64,000 bases of DNA from Thiobacillus sp. GTDB taxonomy: Bacteria; Pseudomonadota; Gammaproteobacteria; Burkholderiales; Thiobacillaceae. Below, piece by piece: positions 1 to 8,639 of this stretch. A program made the translations under genes and the position numbers. The notes beneath the pieces were generated by a model. It was not told where the DNA came from and ran no database searches. It saw nothing but the letters and a program-made list of their open reading frames with translations. The stretch is from positions 1 through 64,000 of the forward strand of contig JACKLQ010000004.1 in assembly GCA_024235835.1 (NCBI GenBank), written 5' to 3'. Numbering within the stretch: position 1 is the stretch's first letter; each line of letters starts with the position of its first letter.

Positions 1-2
1 AT

Positions 3-245
3 TTAACCTTGATTCCTCGGTTGACCGCTATTTTGCCTTCGTGAAGCCGCATGGTTGCTGAAGTACGTGCCTTCGGTCGCGCCCACCATTCGGGTGAACC
101 CGCTACACGCCCGCTTTCGCGTCTGTGCGGGCGCCTGGCTGTGTCGCTCCTCCTTGCAGGGAACGACCCTGCGGCGTCGTCGCTTCGTGCCAGACACGCG
201 CGCAACCCCGCCTTCGGGCGCGTTCAACCGAGGTTCTCAGGTTAA
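3..245. mobile_element. Candidate MITE-like element with terminal inverted repeats
   Basis: Positions 3-24 and 224-245 are inverted repeats. The outer six bases (TTAACC) and inner ten (CCTCGGTTGA) match exactly, and the six bases between them differ, giving 17 of 22 paired. The 200 bases between the arms contain no convincing gene. The right arm ends three bases before the ribosome binding site of the DsrE-like gene, so the element probably carries or replaces that gene's promoter. The window starts at base 1, so the left flank and any target-site duplication cannot be read. It could instead be a long regulatory hairpin. No second copy was seen in this window. Confidence 0.35.
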
Positions 246-257
246 AAAGGAGACATC

Positions 258-677
258 ATGGAAACGACGAAGAAGGTGGTTTCGGTCATGTGCTTCCACG
301 ACGAGCTGTGCCAGGTGTTCAACGCCATGATGACGGCGTTGTCCCTGCTCAGGGAGGGGGCGGAGGTGACGGTGTACTTCGGTTCCCGCGGCGTCAACGC
401 GGTCCACCGCGACAGGGTGGGCGCGCTGGCCTGCCTGCCCGATCAGCCGGAAGTGGGCGAAGCGGTGATGAAGCGCATGGATGAACTGGACGTGCCCTCG
501 GTGGAAGACCTGTTCTTCATGTTCACCCACGAAGGCGGCCAGGTGCTGGCCTGCCCCCTGAACGTGCCCTTGTTCGGCATGAGCGAGAGCAACCTGATCG
601 ACGGCGCCAGACTGGCCGAGCCCGCCCGCTACTACAAGGAAGTCGTGATGCGGGCGGACATGAACCTCACTTTCTGA
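258..677 (+). CDS. DsrE/DsrF-like sulfur-relay family protein
   Basis: This 139-residue cytoplasmic protein has no signal peptide. The start follows an AAGGAG ribosome binding site. The fold signature is an N-terminal strand (KKVVSVMCFHD), a glycine strand-turn (AEVTVYFGSRG) and the late motif LACPLNVPLFGMSESNLIDG, where DsrE-family proteins carry their conserved cysteine near a loop ending in a Leu-x-Asp-Gly turn. Cysteines at about 12, 18 and 98 could carry persulfide. DsrE-family proteins form small oligomers that pass or sense sulfane sulfur. It is not part of a dsrEFH set here. Its neighbour downstream is a PLP-dependent sulfur enzyme, which fits a sulfur-handling role. A second DsrE-domain protein lies at 43953-44447. 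Exact substrate or partner is unknown. Confidence 0.75.
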   Translation: METTKKVVSVMCFHDELCQVFNAMMTALSLLREGAEVTVYFGSRGVNAVHRDRVGALACLPDQPEVGEAVMKRMDELDVPSVEDLFFMFTHEGGQVLACPLNVPLFGMSESNLIDGARLAEPARYYKEVVMRADMNLTF

Positions 678-714
678 AACAAAATACCCTTCCAACACCA
701 CGATACTCATCCCT

Positions 715-1887
715 ATGAACGAACACCTCGCAACCCGCTGCGTCCACGCCGGCGAGATCGTCGATCCGCACGGTTCGCCGCATACCCCGATCTACACCAC
801 CACAACCTTCAAGTTCCCTTCCACCGCCGCCATCCTGGACGTGGTGGAGGGTCGCAAGGCCGGCGCGCTCTATACCCGCTACGGCCTCAACCCCACCATC
901 CAGGCTCTGGAGGCGAAGCTGGCCGCCATCGAGGGCGCGGAAGCCGCGCTGGCCTTCTGTTCCGGCATGGCGGCGGAATCGGCCCTGTTCCTCACCCACG
1001 GACGCCGGGGCATCGTCTGCCTGGGCGACGCCTACGGCGGCAGCCTGGAACTGATCGCCAGCCAGTTGCCGGAACTGGGCATTCCCACCCATCTGCTGCT
1101 GGGCGACGAAATGGCGCGTCTGCCGGACCTCCTGAAACAGGGCGTGGGCATGGTGTTCTTCGAGACGCCCACCAACCCGGCCCTGGAACTGTTCGATATC
1201 GCCGCCATCGCCGACCTGGCCCATGCCCACAGCGCCCTGGTGGCGGTGGACAACACCTTCGCCTCGCCGGTGAACCAGACTCCCCTGGCCCTGGGCGCGG
1301 ATTTCGTGGTGCATTCCGCCACCAAGTACCTGGGCGGCCATTCCGACCTCACCGCCGGGGCGCTGATGGGCGGCAAGGAGCTGGTCATGCCGGTGTGGAA
1401 CTGGCGCAAGAACCTGGGCCAGACCATCGCTCCGGAGATCGCCGCCCAGCTCGCCCGCAGCCTGCGTTCCCTGCCGGTGCGGGTGGAACGGCAGAACGCC
1501 ACGGCCATGAAGCTCGCCCTTGCCATGCAAGCGCATCCCAAGGTTGCCCGGGTGCTCTATCCCGGCCTGCCGGACTTTCCCGGCCATGCGCTGGCCAAGC
1601 GGCAGATGGAAGGCTTCGGCGGCATGTTGACGATTGAAGTGCAGGGCGGCGGCGAGTGTGGAAATAACAGCGCAACCCGCGTTGCGGACCGGCTCAAACT
1701 GTTCGCCCTGGCCCCGTCGCTCGGCGGTGTCGAGAGCCTGGTCACCCAGCCCTGCACCACCACCCACCACGGCCTGACGCCGGAGGAACGCGCCCGACGA
1801 GGCATTTCCGACGCCATGCTGCGCCTGTCGGTGGGCCTGGAGGACGCGGAAGACCTGATCGCCGACCTGGAACAGGCGCTGGGCTGA
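715..1887 (+). CDS. Trans-sulfuration PLP enzyme (cystathionine gamma-synthase / homocysteine synthase / gamma-lyase family)
   Basis: This 390-residue enzyme of the Cys/Met metabolism PLP family has the usual length. PLP is held by Lys204 in the SATKYLGGHSD motif; the phosphate-cup sequence YTRYGLNPT (about 53-61), the FCSGMAAESA segment and the VDNTFASP motif (Asp179) are all present. The family covers cystathionine gamma-synthase, O-succinyl- or O-acetylhomoserine sulfhydrylase, cystathionine lyases and methionine gamma-lyase, which sequence motifs alone do not separate. The C-terminal SLGGVESLVTQPCTTTHHG segment is the typical substrate-facing part. The following amidotransferase starts 6 bases after the stop, and a desulfurase follows it, suggesting a co-transcribed sulfur amino-acid unit. 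O-succinylhomoserine sulfhydrylase is a reasonable first guess but not proven. Confidence 0.85.
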   Translation: MNEHLATRCVHAGEIVDPHGSPHTPIYTTTTFKFPSTAAILDVVEGRKAGALYTRYGLNPTIQALEAKLAAIEGAEAALAFCSGMAAESALFLTHGRRGIVCLGDAYGGSLELIASQLPELGIPTHLLLGDEMARLPDLLKQGVGMVFFETPTNPALELFDIAAIADLAHAHSALVAVDNTFASPVNQTPLALGADFVVHSATKYLGGHSDLTAGALMGGKELVMPVWNWRKNLGQTIAPEIAAQLARSLRSLPVRVERQNATAMKLALAMQAHPKVARVLYPGLPDFPGHALAKRQMEGFGGMLTIEVQGGGECGNNSATRVADRLKLFALAPSLGGVESLVTQPCTTTHHGLTPEERARRGISDAMLRLSVGLEDAEDLIADLEQALG

Positions 1888-1893
1888 CCGGCC

Positions 1894-2673
1894 ATGTGCG
1901 AATTGTTCGGCCTTTCCTCCAGCCGTCCCATCGCGGGGCGCGAGGTACCCTTGGCCGAGTTCCGCCGCCATGGTGGCGCGACGGCCGACAACCCGGACGG
2001 CTGGGGTGTCGCCTGGCGCGAAGCGGGCCACCCGGATGGCTTCCGGCTCGACAAGGAACCCGCGCCCGGTTCCGCCAGCGTGCGCTTCGCCGCGCTGATC
2101 GACACCGTGCGTGCCGACTTGCTTATCGCCCACGTGCGCAAGGCACGTATTCCGCCCAACAATACCCTGGCCAACACCCACCCCTTCACGCATGAGTGCT
2201 GCGGCCGGAAATGGGCCTTCGCCCACAACGGCATGGTGCCGGACATCGTTGCACTGGAAACGGACAGCCGGGCGCGCGTCTGCCGGCCCGAGGGCGAGAC
2301 TGATTCGGAATTCGCCTTCTGCCATCTGCTCGGCCATATGACGCGGCAGCATGACGCGCACGCCGGTGACACCGTGCGACTGGCAATGCTGGGTAATATC
2401 GGCGAAGCAATCGCCCGTCACGGCAAGTTCAACTTCCTGCTCAGCGACGGCCACTATCTGGCCGCATACGGCCACGACCGCCTGCATGCCCTGGAAAGAT
2501 ACTCAGGCCCGGAGCATTTGGTGCTGATCGCCACCGAACCCTTGACCGGCGATGCTGACTGGAGGCAATTCGAACCGGGCGAACTGCGCATCTACCGTGC
2601 CGGGAGGCGAGTGGAGCGCATCGTTACCCATCCCCCCGCACCCAGCGACAACACGGAGCCCTCCTTGGCATGA
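1894..2673 (+). CDS. Class II glutamine amidotransferase (YafJ/EgtC-like)
   Basis: This 259-residue protein is an N-terminal nucleophile hydrolase. The catalytic residue is Cys2, exposed after Met removal (MCELFGLSSS), which fixes the start. The DNPDGWGVAW segment, IAHVRKAR and NTHPF / FAHNG motifs of class II glutaminase domains follow in order. There is no synthase domain, so it belongs with stand-alone amidohydrolases such as YafJ and EgtC (the gamma-glutamyl hydrolase of ergothioneine synthesis). Its stop overlaps the start of the next gene by ATGA, so it is translationally coupled to the NifS-like enzyme. The coupling with two PLP sulfur enzymes suggests removal of a gamma-glutamyl group from a sulfur compound, but that is inference. 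Confidence 0.85.
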   Translation: MCELFGLSSSRPIAGREVPLAEFRRHGGATADNPDGWGVAWREAGHPDGFRLDKEPAPGSASVRFAALIDTVRADLLIAHVRKARIPPNNTLANTHPFTHECCGRKWAFAHNGMVPDIVALETDSRARVCRPEGETDSEFAFCHLLGHMTRQHDAHAGDTVRLAMLGNIGEAIARHGKFNFLLSDGHYLAAYGHDRLHALERYSGPEHLVLIATEPLTGDADWRQFEPGELRIYRAGRRVERIVTHPPAPSDNTEPSLA

Positions 2674-3806
2674 ACGCCCCCATCTATCTCGATTACAACG
2701 CCACCACCCCAGTGGATCCCCGGGTGCTGGAAGCCATGCTGCCCTGGCTCGGGGAAGGCTTCGGCAACCCCTCCTCGGACCACGCCCATGGCAAGCGCGC
2801 GAAGGCCGCGGTGGAAACTGCCCGGACCCAGGTGGGCGCCCTCATCGGCGCCACCCCCGGCGAGATCGTGTTCACCGCCTGTGCCACCGAGGCCAACAAC
2901 CTGGCCATCCTGGGGGTGGCCTCGGCCCTGGAAGGGTCCGGCCGCACCGGGCTGATGTATTCCGCCGTGGAGCACCCCGCCGTGGCCAAACCCATGCAGC
3001 ACTTGGCCGGCCGGGGCTGGCGTGGGGAGGTGATCCCCGTGGACGGCACGGGCCGGGTGACGGCCGACGCCCTGGTCATACCCCCAGACATCGCCCTGGT
3101 CTCAGTGATGCTGGCCAACAACGAGGTGGGCACCCTGCAGCCCATCCGCGCCATCGCTGACGCGGCCCATGCCGCCGGGGCCCTGATGCACGTGGACGCT
3201 GCCCAGGCGGCGGGAAAGATACACGTTGATGCGAACGAACTTGGCGCGGATCTTCTCACCCTGGCGGGCCACAAGATGTACGCCCCCAAGGGGGTGGGTG
3301 CCCTGTATGTGCGCGCCGGCACGCCCATCCGTCCCATCCAGTTCGGCGCAGGCCACGAGGGCGGCCTGCGCCCGGGCACCGAGAACGTGCCCCACATCGT
3401 TGCCCTGGGGGAAGCGGCCCAGGTGGCCCTGGAGGAACTTGCCACGGAGTTCCCCCGCATCCACGCGCTACGGGACAACCTCCACCGACGCTTGGCCCAA
3501 GCGATTCCCGGCCTGGCCCTCAACGGTCATGAAAAGGAGCGCCTGCCCAATACCCTCAACGTTTCCTTCCCCGGCGTGGCGGGCTGGAAGTTGCTGGCAA
3601 CCACGACAGCCGTGGCCGCCTCCACCGGCTCCGCCTGCCATGCGGGGCATCATGCCGCCAGCGGCGTGCTGGGGGCCATGGGTTTGTCAGCAGAACGGGC
3701 CGCCGGCGCCGTGCGCCTGTCCCTGGGCCGCTTCACCACGGAGTCTGAAATCCACCTGGCCGCCGGGGCCCTCATCGCCGCCTGGCAAGCCACCAGACGG
3801 TCATGA
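2670..3806 (+). CDS. NifS/IscS-like cysteine desulfurase (class V aminotransferase fold)
   Basis: 378 residues. The N-terminal LDYNATTPVDP motif, the HVDAAQAAG segment and the PLP lysine Lys202 in LAGHKMYAPKG place it in the class V PLP family. The likely persulfide cysteine is Cys323 in the STGSACHAGHH loop, matching group I desulfurases; the GLRPGTENVP motif is also present. These enzymes remove sulfur from cysteine (or a cysteine conjugate) as enzyme-bound persulfide. There is no iscR, iscU or iscA next to it, so it is probably not the housekeeping IscS. Overlap of 4 bases with the amidotransferase upstream indicates coupling. A C-S lyase role of EgtE type is an alternative. Confidence 0.88.
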   Translation: MNAPIYLDYNATTPVDPRVLEAMLPWLGEGFGNPSSDHAHGKRAKAAVETARTQVGALIGATPGEIVFTACATEANNLAILGVASALEGSGRTGLMYSAVEHPAVAKPMQHLAGRGWRGEVIPVDGTGRVTADALVIPPDIALVSVMLANNEVGTLQPIRAIADAAHAAGALMHVDAAQAAGKIHVDANELGADLLTLAGHKMYAPKGVGALYVRAGTPIRPIQFGAGHEGGLRPGTENVPHIVALGEAAQVALEELATEFPRIHALRDNLHRRLAQAIPGLALNGHEKERLPNTLNVSFPGVAGWKLLATTTAVAASTGSACHAGHHAASGVLGAMGLSAERAAGAVRLSLGRFTTESEIHLAAGALIAAWQATRRS

Positions 3807-3843
3807 GCGATGGCCATTTCGATGAATGAAACCAGCCGTGGGA

Positions 3844-3927
3844 GGCCCGCTTGCGGGCCGAATTTCGTACGTATCCATGCGCTCCGCGGTTCGGCCCGCA
3901 AGCGGGCCGCCTGCCCGGTTGCTTCAG
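3844..3927. repeat. REP-like double palindrome, copy A
   Basis: Two 19-base arms, 3844-3862 and 3890-3908 (TTCGGCCCGCAAGCGGGCC and its exact complement), flank a 27-base spacer. Each arm contains its own GCCCGC/GCGGGC palindrome. A related element is at 8549-8610 with the same core and a similar C-rich trailer, in both cases just upstream of a start codon. It looks like an intergenic REP-type repeat or transcription attenuator. Confidence 0.7.
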
Positions 3928-3936
3928 GCTGAGCCG

Positions 3937-4653
3937 ATGACCCCGGCGGAATACGACGCCTGGTACGACACGCCCCAAGGCCGATGGGTGGGGGAAACGG
4001 AATTCCGCCTGCTGCGCCGCCTGCTGGACTGGCAGCCCGGCGAGACCCTGCTGGACGTGGGTTGCGGCACCGGCTGGTTCACCCGCCGCTTCGCCGCCCT
4101 TGAGGGGGACGAGCCGGCCTCGGCCGTCATGGGCCTGGACCTGGACCCGGCGCGCCTGGCCTTCGCCAGGGCCCATGGCCGGGGCGAAGGCTACCTGGAG
4201 GGCAATGCCACCGCCCTGCCCTTCGCCGACGGCGCCTTTGACGTGGTGGTCTCCGTCACCGCCCTCTGCTTCGTGCCGGACTGGCAAGGGGCCCTGGCGG
4301 AAATGGCCCGGGTGGCCCGGCGGCGACTGGTGGTGGGCCTGCTCAACCGGCACAGTCTGCTGTGGCGCCAGAAGGGCCGCAACGGCGGCATGGGCGGTTA
4401 TCGTGGCGCGAGCTGGCATCTCCCGGACCAGGTGCGTGGAGCATTCGCATCCCTGGGGCTGCAAGACATCCGGGTGCGCACGGCCGTTTTTATTCCGGGG
4501 GGGGCGCTGGTCGCCCGTGCCCTGGAACGCTGCCTGCCCAACGCGCTGCCCTGGGGGGGCTTCCTGGCCGTGCAGGCAGGTCGCCCGGAGGGCCAGCCCT
4601 CCATGCCCCGGACCGCCGGGGCCAGGCACCGCCCCGAGACGCCTTCCTCCTGA
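3937..4653 (+). CDS. Class I SAM-dependent methyltransferase (Methyltransf_11 type)
   Basis: 238 residues from the chosen start MTPAEYDAWYD. An upstream in-frame ATG (3826) was rejected because the extra 37 residues are translated from the palindromic repeat. Motif I is LLDVGCGTGWFTRRF, followed by MGLDLDPARLAFA (adenosine-binding acidic strand), GNATALPFADGAFDVVVS (motif II) and a late MARVARRRLVVGLLNR strand. The opening EYDAWYDTPQGRW is shared with small-molecule methyltransferases of the UbiE/Methyltransf_11 group. Substrate is unknown. It follows the NifS-like gene by 130 bases. It does not have the length or fold order of EgtD. About 260 bases after it hold no gene, only an A-run at 4828-4836. 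Confidence 0.8.
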   Translation: MTPAEYDAWYDTPQGRWVGETEFRLLRRLLDWQPGETLLDVGCGTGWFTRRFAALEGDEPASAVMGLDLDPARLAFARAHGRGEGYLEGNATALPFADGAFDVVVSVTALCFVPDWQGALAEMARVARRRLVVGLLNRHSLLWRQKGRNGGMGGYRGASWHLPDQVRGAFASLGLQDIRVRTAVFIPGGALVARALERCLPNALPWGGFLAVQAGRPEGQPSMPRTAGARHRPETPSS

Positions 4654-4916
4654 GGCCCCCCAGGCCCCCGCAGCCCTGCTGCCGAGCGTTTCCGCCCTGC
4701 GCAGTGCCGGCCCGGCAACTGGCCTGCCCCATGGCACCACGCCCACCTCGGCAACCAGGGGAAAACGCGCAATCAATCCCCCTTACCACTTTGTAGGTAG
4801 TTCGATCCTGGGATGGTCCTGCCCAAAAAAAAAGAGATCAGAATGAAGCTGTCTCGTGATCCGGTTATCCGCAATGGAACGGGCCAGGGACACACCACCA
4901 TACGAGGAGACACATC

Positions 4917-5756
4917 ATGACCGTTCATGCAGCGGCGGGCTCGTTGAGCCCGGATTGTTCGTCGGACAAATCACCCGGATTGATAAAACGACTCGCGCTG
5001 GCCCTGGGGGTGCTGGCCCTGTTGTCGGCCACGCCCGGCATCGCGGAAGAACAGATCGGCGTGCGCGCCAAGGGGGGCCACGCGGAGTCCTTCTTCCTGG
5101 AAAAATCTCCAGCCGCCGAGGCCCGGGCCACGGCGGAAAAGCTGGCAAGGGCGGTCATAGCCGCAAGGATGATCATCTTCGCCTACGCGGGAAAGATCGT
5201 TGACCCCACCCTGGGAGACAAGGGCCTGTCGGGCGAATTCTTCGAAAGGACGTGGCGCACGTCGCTGGAGGCCGAACTGATCGATGCGACGCCCACCCAG
5301 AAGCGAATCATCGAGAAGCTGATCCAGGCCGGACGGCAGGTCATGGAGAACAACCAGGACCGCATCAACACCAAGGGTGTCGGCTGGAAGAATTTCCTGC
5401 CGGCCAAATGGGAACGCGAAATGGGCCAGGTGTTCGCCGCCAAGACCGGCATCATCATCAAGCAGCCCGGGCGTGCCTATCGCAGTCCGGTGAATGTGCC
5501 CGACGATACGGAACGCGCCGCGCTGATTCACTATGTAAAGGCCGGCCACAGCGAGAATGCGCCGGTGACCACGACAGAACAATGGGGAAAGCAGAAGGTG
5601 TTCCGTCACATGGAACCGATCCGGCTCATGGAGCCTTGCCTCGCCTGCCACGGCAAACCAAAAGGCGCGCGGGACATCGTAGGTTTCGAGAAGGATGGCC
5701 TGGAAGTCGATGACGTCATCGGCCTGATGAGCGTCTCCATCGCCGTGGGAGATTGA
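4917..5756 (+). CDS. Tll0287-like (DUF3365) haem-binding periplasmic protein
   Basis: 279 residues with a GAGGAGA ribosome binding site. A charged N-terminus is followed by a hydrophobic segment (about 24-43, LALALGVLALLS) and a likely cleavage near GIAEE, so it is exported. A single c-type haem site CLACH lies at 241-245, near the C-terminus. The WKNFLPAKWEREMGQVFAAKTGIIIKQ segment and the following haem motif match the Tll0287-like domain, a PAS-like fold with one haem c used in redox or gas sensing, or as a soluble cytochrome. It stands alone, with gaps of about 260 bases before and 440 after. Partner unknown. Confidence 0.75.
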   Translation: MTVHAAAGSLSPDCSSDKSPGLIKRLALALGVLALLSATPGIAEEQIGVRAKGGHAESFFLEKSPAAEARATAEKLARAVIAARMIIFAYAGKIVDPTLGDKGLSGEFFERTWRTSLEAELIDATPTQKRIIEKLIQAGRQVMENNQDRINTKGVGWKNFLPAKWEREMGQVFAAKTGIIIKQPGRAYRSPVNVPDDTERAALIHYVKAGHSENAPVTTTEQWGKQKVFRHMEPIRLMEPCLACHGKPKGARDIVGFEKDGLEVDDVIGLMSVSIAVGD

Positions 5757-6195
5757 GCCTGGCGCAAGGCCGCCGCCGGCGCGCAAGCCGGTCCCCCCAC
5801 CTGCGCGTCCCCGGCGCCACCCAGGGCGTTTGTTTCTGAGCGCCCCCAGGGCCGGGCTGCGCCCAGCCCGCCCCCCGAGGGGGTCAAGAAAACTCGGGGC
5901 GGCCCGGCGTTTCCTTGTGAGGCGCCTTACCCGTGCAAGGGCGGGGAGCCATGCCCCCAGGGGCTTGCCCTTGGTCAAGGAGGGCACGCGGGCAAATGCA
6001 TAAGGTATCGCCCTTGGTATGTCCTTTCTCCCGATGCGGGGCATCCGGCATGTGGAATCCCCTCCCATTCCTCTCGACATGGGGGGGAGGAGGTACGCTT
6101 GCGGGCGCCTTGCAGCAGATCCTCGCCCCCGTCCCCGCTTGCCGGGGCGCGGGGCATGAAGCAGACATCCTCCATTCAATGACCGGAGCCCGCCG
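5757..6195. other. Intergenic region with repeat and possible 28-codon leader
   Basis: This 439-base gap holds a copy of the dispersed 80-base repeat (5838-5917) and then low-information GC-rich sequence. At 6086-6093 there is a strong GGAGGAGG ribosome binding site; five bases on, a TTG at 6099 opens a short frame to a TGA at 6180-6182, just before the dioxygenase start at 6196. The predicted peptide has no recognisable motif. It may be a leader peptide or chance. No riboswitch was recognised. Confidence 0.25.
5838..5917 (+). repeat. Dispersed ~80-bp hairpin repeat, copy 1
   Basis: Intergenic copy. It contains the hairpin GGGCTGCGCCCAGCCC, a C/G-rich stem CCCCCCGAGGGGG and the tail AACTCGGGGCGGCCCGGCG. 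Closely matching copies occur at 20498-20580 (same orientation) and 61776-61853 (opposite orientation), with a degenerate fragment at 56894-56928. Confidence 0.85.
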
Positions 6196-7128
6196 ATGAA
6201 TCAACCGCTGAAGCAATTCGCAGCCGTTCCCAGCCCCTTCCACCCCGATGACGATGCGCTGTACCCGCGCTGGCGCGACGCGAAACTCAAGGACTACCCC
6301 ACGGGCCTCGGCGATCTGTTGGTGGAGATCAACGACCCCCGCACCCTCACCGAGGCGGAGCACGATGCCCTGCTCGCCCGCTGCCGCAAGGCCAACATGG
6401 CGTTGTATGTCGGCAGGACCGGCGCCGACCCCGACCCGGAGATTCCCCTTTCCCTGGCCCGCCGTTTCGGCCTGCAGGACATCAACAAGAACTGGCTGGC
6501 CGACGAGACCGGTCTCACTTCCCTCACGGTGCGGGAAGAAGGCATCCGCCAGCACTACATTCCCTATACCAACCGTGCCATCCACTGGCACACCGACGGC
6601 TACTACAACACCGCCGACAAGCAGATCCACGGCCTCAACCTGCATGTGGTGCAGCAGGCCGCCACGGGCGGCGAGAACGCCCTGATGGACCACGAGATGG
6701 CCTACCTCCTGTTGCGCGAGAAGAACCCGGACTACATCCGCGCCCTCATGGCCCCCAACGTGATGACCATCCCCGCCCGCATCGACGAAGGTGGCACGGT
6801 GGGACGCCAGGAAGAACCCGGTCCCGTGTTCAGCATCACCCCTGAAGGCGACCTGCACATGCGCTACACCGCCCGCGCCCACAACGTCATCTGGACCGAA
6901 GAGCCAGTAGCCCGGGAGGCGCTGACTTATCTGCACAGCCTGCTCACGGGCGATTCGCCCTACGTCTACCGGGGCCGCCTGGAGTCCGGCATGGGCCTGG
7001 TGAGCAACAACGTGCTGCATGACCGGGCCGCCTTCACCGACGATGCCACCCACAAGCGCCATTACTACCGGGCGCGCTATTTCGACCGCCTGGCGGGCAC
7101 CGGCGTGGCCGAGGTATATGGGCTGTAG
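6196..7128 (+). CDS. TauD/TfdA-family Fe(II)/2-oxoglutarate dioxygenase
   Basis: 310 residues. The iron facial triad is visible as His132 and Asp134 in IHWHTDGYY, and His275 in SNNVLHDRAAF; the late RHYYRARYFDR segment supplies the arginine that normally binds the 2-oxoglutarate carboxylate. This is the TauD/TfdA/gamma-butyrobetaine hydroxylase fold, which hydroxylates or oxidatively cleaves small molecules (taurine and others). The sequence does not settle the substrate. No taurine ABC transporter is nearby, so a biosynthetic role is plausible. The radical SAM gene begins about 170 bases downstream on the same strand. Confidence 0.82.
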   Translation: MNQPLKQFAAVPSPFHPDDDALYPRWRDAKLKDYPTGLGDLLVEINDPRTLTEAEHDALLARCRKANMALYVGRTGADPDPEIPLSLARRFGLQDINKNWLADETGLTSLTVREEGIRQHYIPYTNRAIHWHTDGYYNTADKQIHGLNLHVVQQAATGGENALMDHEMAYLLLREKNPDYIRALMAPNVMTIPARIDEGGTVGRQEEPGPVFSITPEGDLHMRYTARAHNVIWTEEPVAREALTYLHSLLTGDSPYVYRGRLESGMGLVSNNVLHDRAAFTDDATHKRHYYRARYFDRLAGTGVAEVYGL

Positions 7129-7300
7129 CACCCGCTCACCGAGACGCGCAGCCTGTCTGCTCGTGCCGGAGGCGGCCACGGGCTGGCTGCGCTTCGGTCC
7201 CATGGCCCAGCCCAAGACCGCCCCGCCCCCCTGAGTCCGCTGATCCCCCTGGACCCCGGCGTCCCTGCCGGGTTGGCTTCTCCATTTCAGACGGACTGTC

Positions 7301-8485
7301 ATGACCACCCACACCCTGGATTTCATCCCCGCCGCCGCGCCCTTCTCCAGCCCCGCATCCGACCCCGACCCCATCCTGGGGGGCCGGGTGGAGCTGCAAC
7401 TCCTCACCACCCTGAAATGCAACCTCAAGTGCACCTACTGCTCCCTGGGGGTGGGGGAGGTGCTGGGCTCCCAGACCGAGCTCAAGTACGACATCGACCA
7501 GCTCGCGGCCTTCGTGGACCGGCACCTGAAGGGCAAGGAGGTGTACGTCACCTTCTACGGCGGCGAACCCACCCTGAACCGGGACATGATGGAGGCGGTG
7601 ATGCGCCGCTTCCCGGAGTTCCGCTTCCAGCTCCAGACCAACGGCACCCTGCTGGACGACCTGCCGGACTGGATGCTGGGCCGGCTCTCCAACATCCTGG
7701 TGTCCATCGACGGTGGCGAGGAAACCACCGACGGCTACCGGGGCCGGGGCATCTGGCGCCAGGTGATCCGCAACCTGGACAAGGTGCACCACAAGGTGGG
7801 CGGCACCATCACCGCCCGGGTCACCTGGGGCAACCCGGACACCACCTTCGAGGAGCTGGACGAACTGGCCTCCTCCCTGGAGGCCATCGACTACCTCTAC
7901 TGGCAGTTCGTGGCCGACGAGATGTACGCCGACGACTCGGTGGAAAAGCGCAAGGCGGTGCTGGTGAAACTCATCGACCGGTTCTTCGCCTCCACCGACA
8001 CGCTCTACCCGCTGATCCCGGTGATGGGCATGGTGAGGAACAAGCTCCTGCCCAACCGCGGCCAGGAACTCTACGCGGGCCTCACCCAGTGCCGGGTGTC
8101 CAGCCACCTCATCAACGTCATGCCCAACGGCGAGATCTACCCCTGCCCGGACATGATGTACGTCCGCGATATGAAGATGGGCGAGATCCAGGGCAACTGG
8201 CTGAAGAAAAGCCCCTTGCAGCCCACCCCAGAGATGCCCTGCGAGACCTGCGAGGCCTTCTCCTGGTGCCGGCGCAACTGCATGAAGAACCTCTGGCTGG
8301 GCTACGTGAAGAACGACCTGCGCTACCGCGCCAGCGTGGTGGAGCCCATCTGCGAGCTGATCCGCTTCATGGGCCGCGAGATCGACCGCCACGACCCCCA
8401 CGCCTGGTTCGCCCGTCTCAGCGTGCCGGTGCGGCGCCGGCTGGTGGACAATGAAGTGTACGAGTACGTGGAAATCATGCCCTGA
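7301..8485 (+). CDS. Radical SAM/SPASM-domain enzyme
   Basis: 394 residues. The radical SAM cluster is Cys40, Cys44 and Cys47 (LKCNLKCTYCSLG), followed by the SAM-binding FYGGEPTLN motif (about 85-93). The C-terminal half has a set of spaced cysteines at 264, 282, 314, 317, 323 and 327 (including YPCPDMM and CETCEAFSWCRRNC), as expected for SPASM auxiliary clusters. Enzymes of this type modify ribosomal peptides or other proteins, or act on small molecules. No obvious precursor peptide gene was found, though one short frame (6099-6182) precedes the dioxygenase. The neighbours (dioxygenase upstream, amidotransferase and EgtB-like enzyme downstream) suggest one pathway. Confidence 0.88.
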   Translation: MTTHTLDFIPAAAPFSSPASDPDPILGGRVELQLLTTLKCNLKCTYCSLGVGEVLGSQTELKYDIDQLAAFVDRHLKGKEVYVTFYGGEPTLNRDMMEAVMRRFPEFRFQLQTNGTLLDDLPDWMLGRLSNILVSIDGGEETTDGYRGRGIWRQVIRNLDKVHHKVGGTITARVTWGNPDTTFEELDELASSLEAIDYLYWQFVADEMYADDSVEKRKAVLVKLIDRFFASTDTLYPLIPVMGMVRNKLLPNRGQELYAGLTQCRVSSHLINVMPNGEIYPCPDMMYVRDMKMGEIQGNWLKKSPLQPTPEMPCETCEAFSWCRRNCMKNLWLGYVKNDLRYRASVVEPICELIRFMGREIDRHDPHAWFARLSVPVRRRLVDNEVYEYVEIMP

Positions 8486-8548
8486 CGGGCGCGCATCCTG
8501 ACGGGCATGGCGAATTGTCACCCCCTGTGTGTCATGAAATCACGGGTA

Positions 8549-8610
8549 GGCGCGCCACTTGCGGCGCGAACCCATTCGGCCCGCAAGCGGGCCTCCTCCC
8601 CGCTTGTTTC
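8549..8610. repeat. REP-like palindrome, copy B
   Basis: The right arm at 8575-8593 (TTCGGCCCGCAAGCGGGCC) is identical to the right arm of copy A (3890-3908). The left arm (about 8551-8570) is a degraded complement. A C-rich trailer matches copy A as well. It lies just upstream of the amidotransferase start. Confidence 0.65.
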
Positions 8611-8639
8611 GCGGTAACCATTCTTTAGGGAGAACCCAT

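Noticed and set aside
667..2487. Long frame opposite the trans-sulfuration enzyme gene
   Set aside because: High-GC shadow frame; the + strand gene has clear PLP motifs and the - frame has none.
3937..4653. Calling the methyltransferase EgtD
   Set aside because: Length (238 residues) and motif order differ from EgtD (about 320 residues).
5884..7434. Long - strand frame opposite the dioxygenase gene
   Set aside because: No motifs; the + strand dioxygenase has the complete iron triad.
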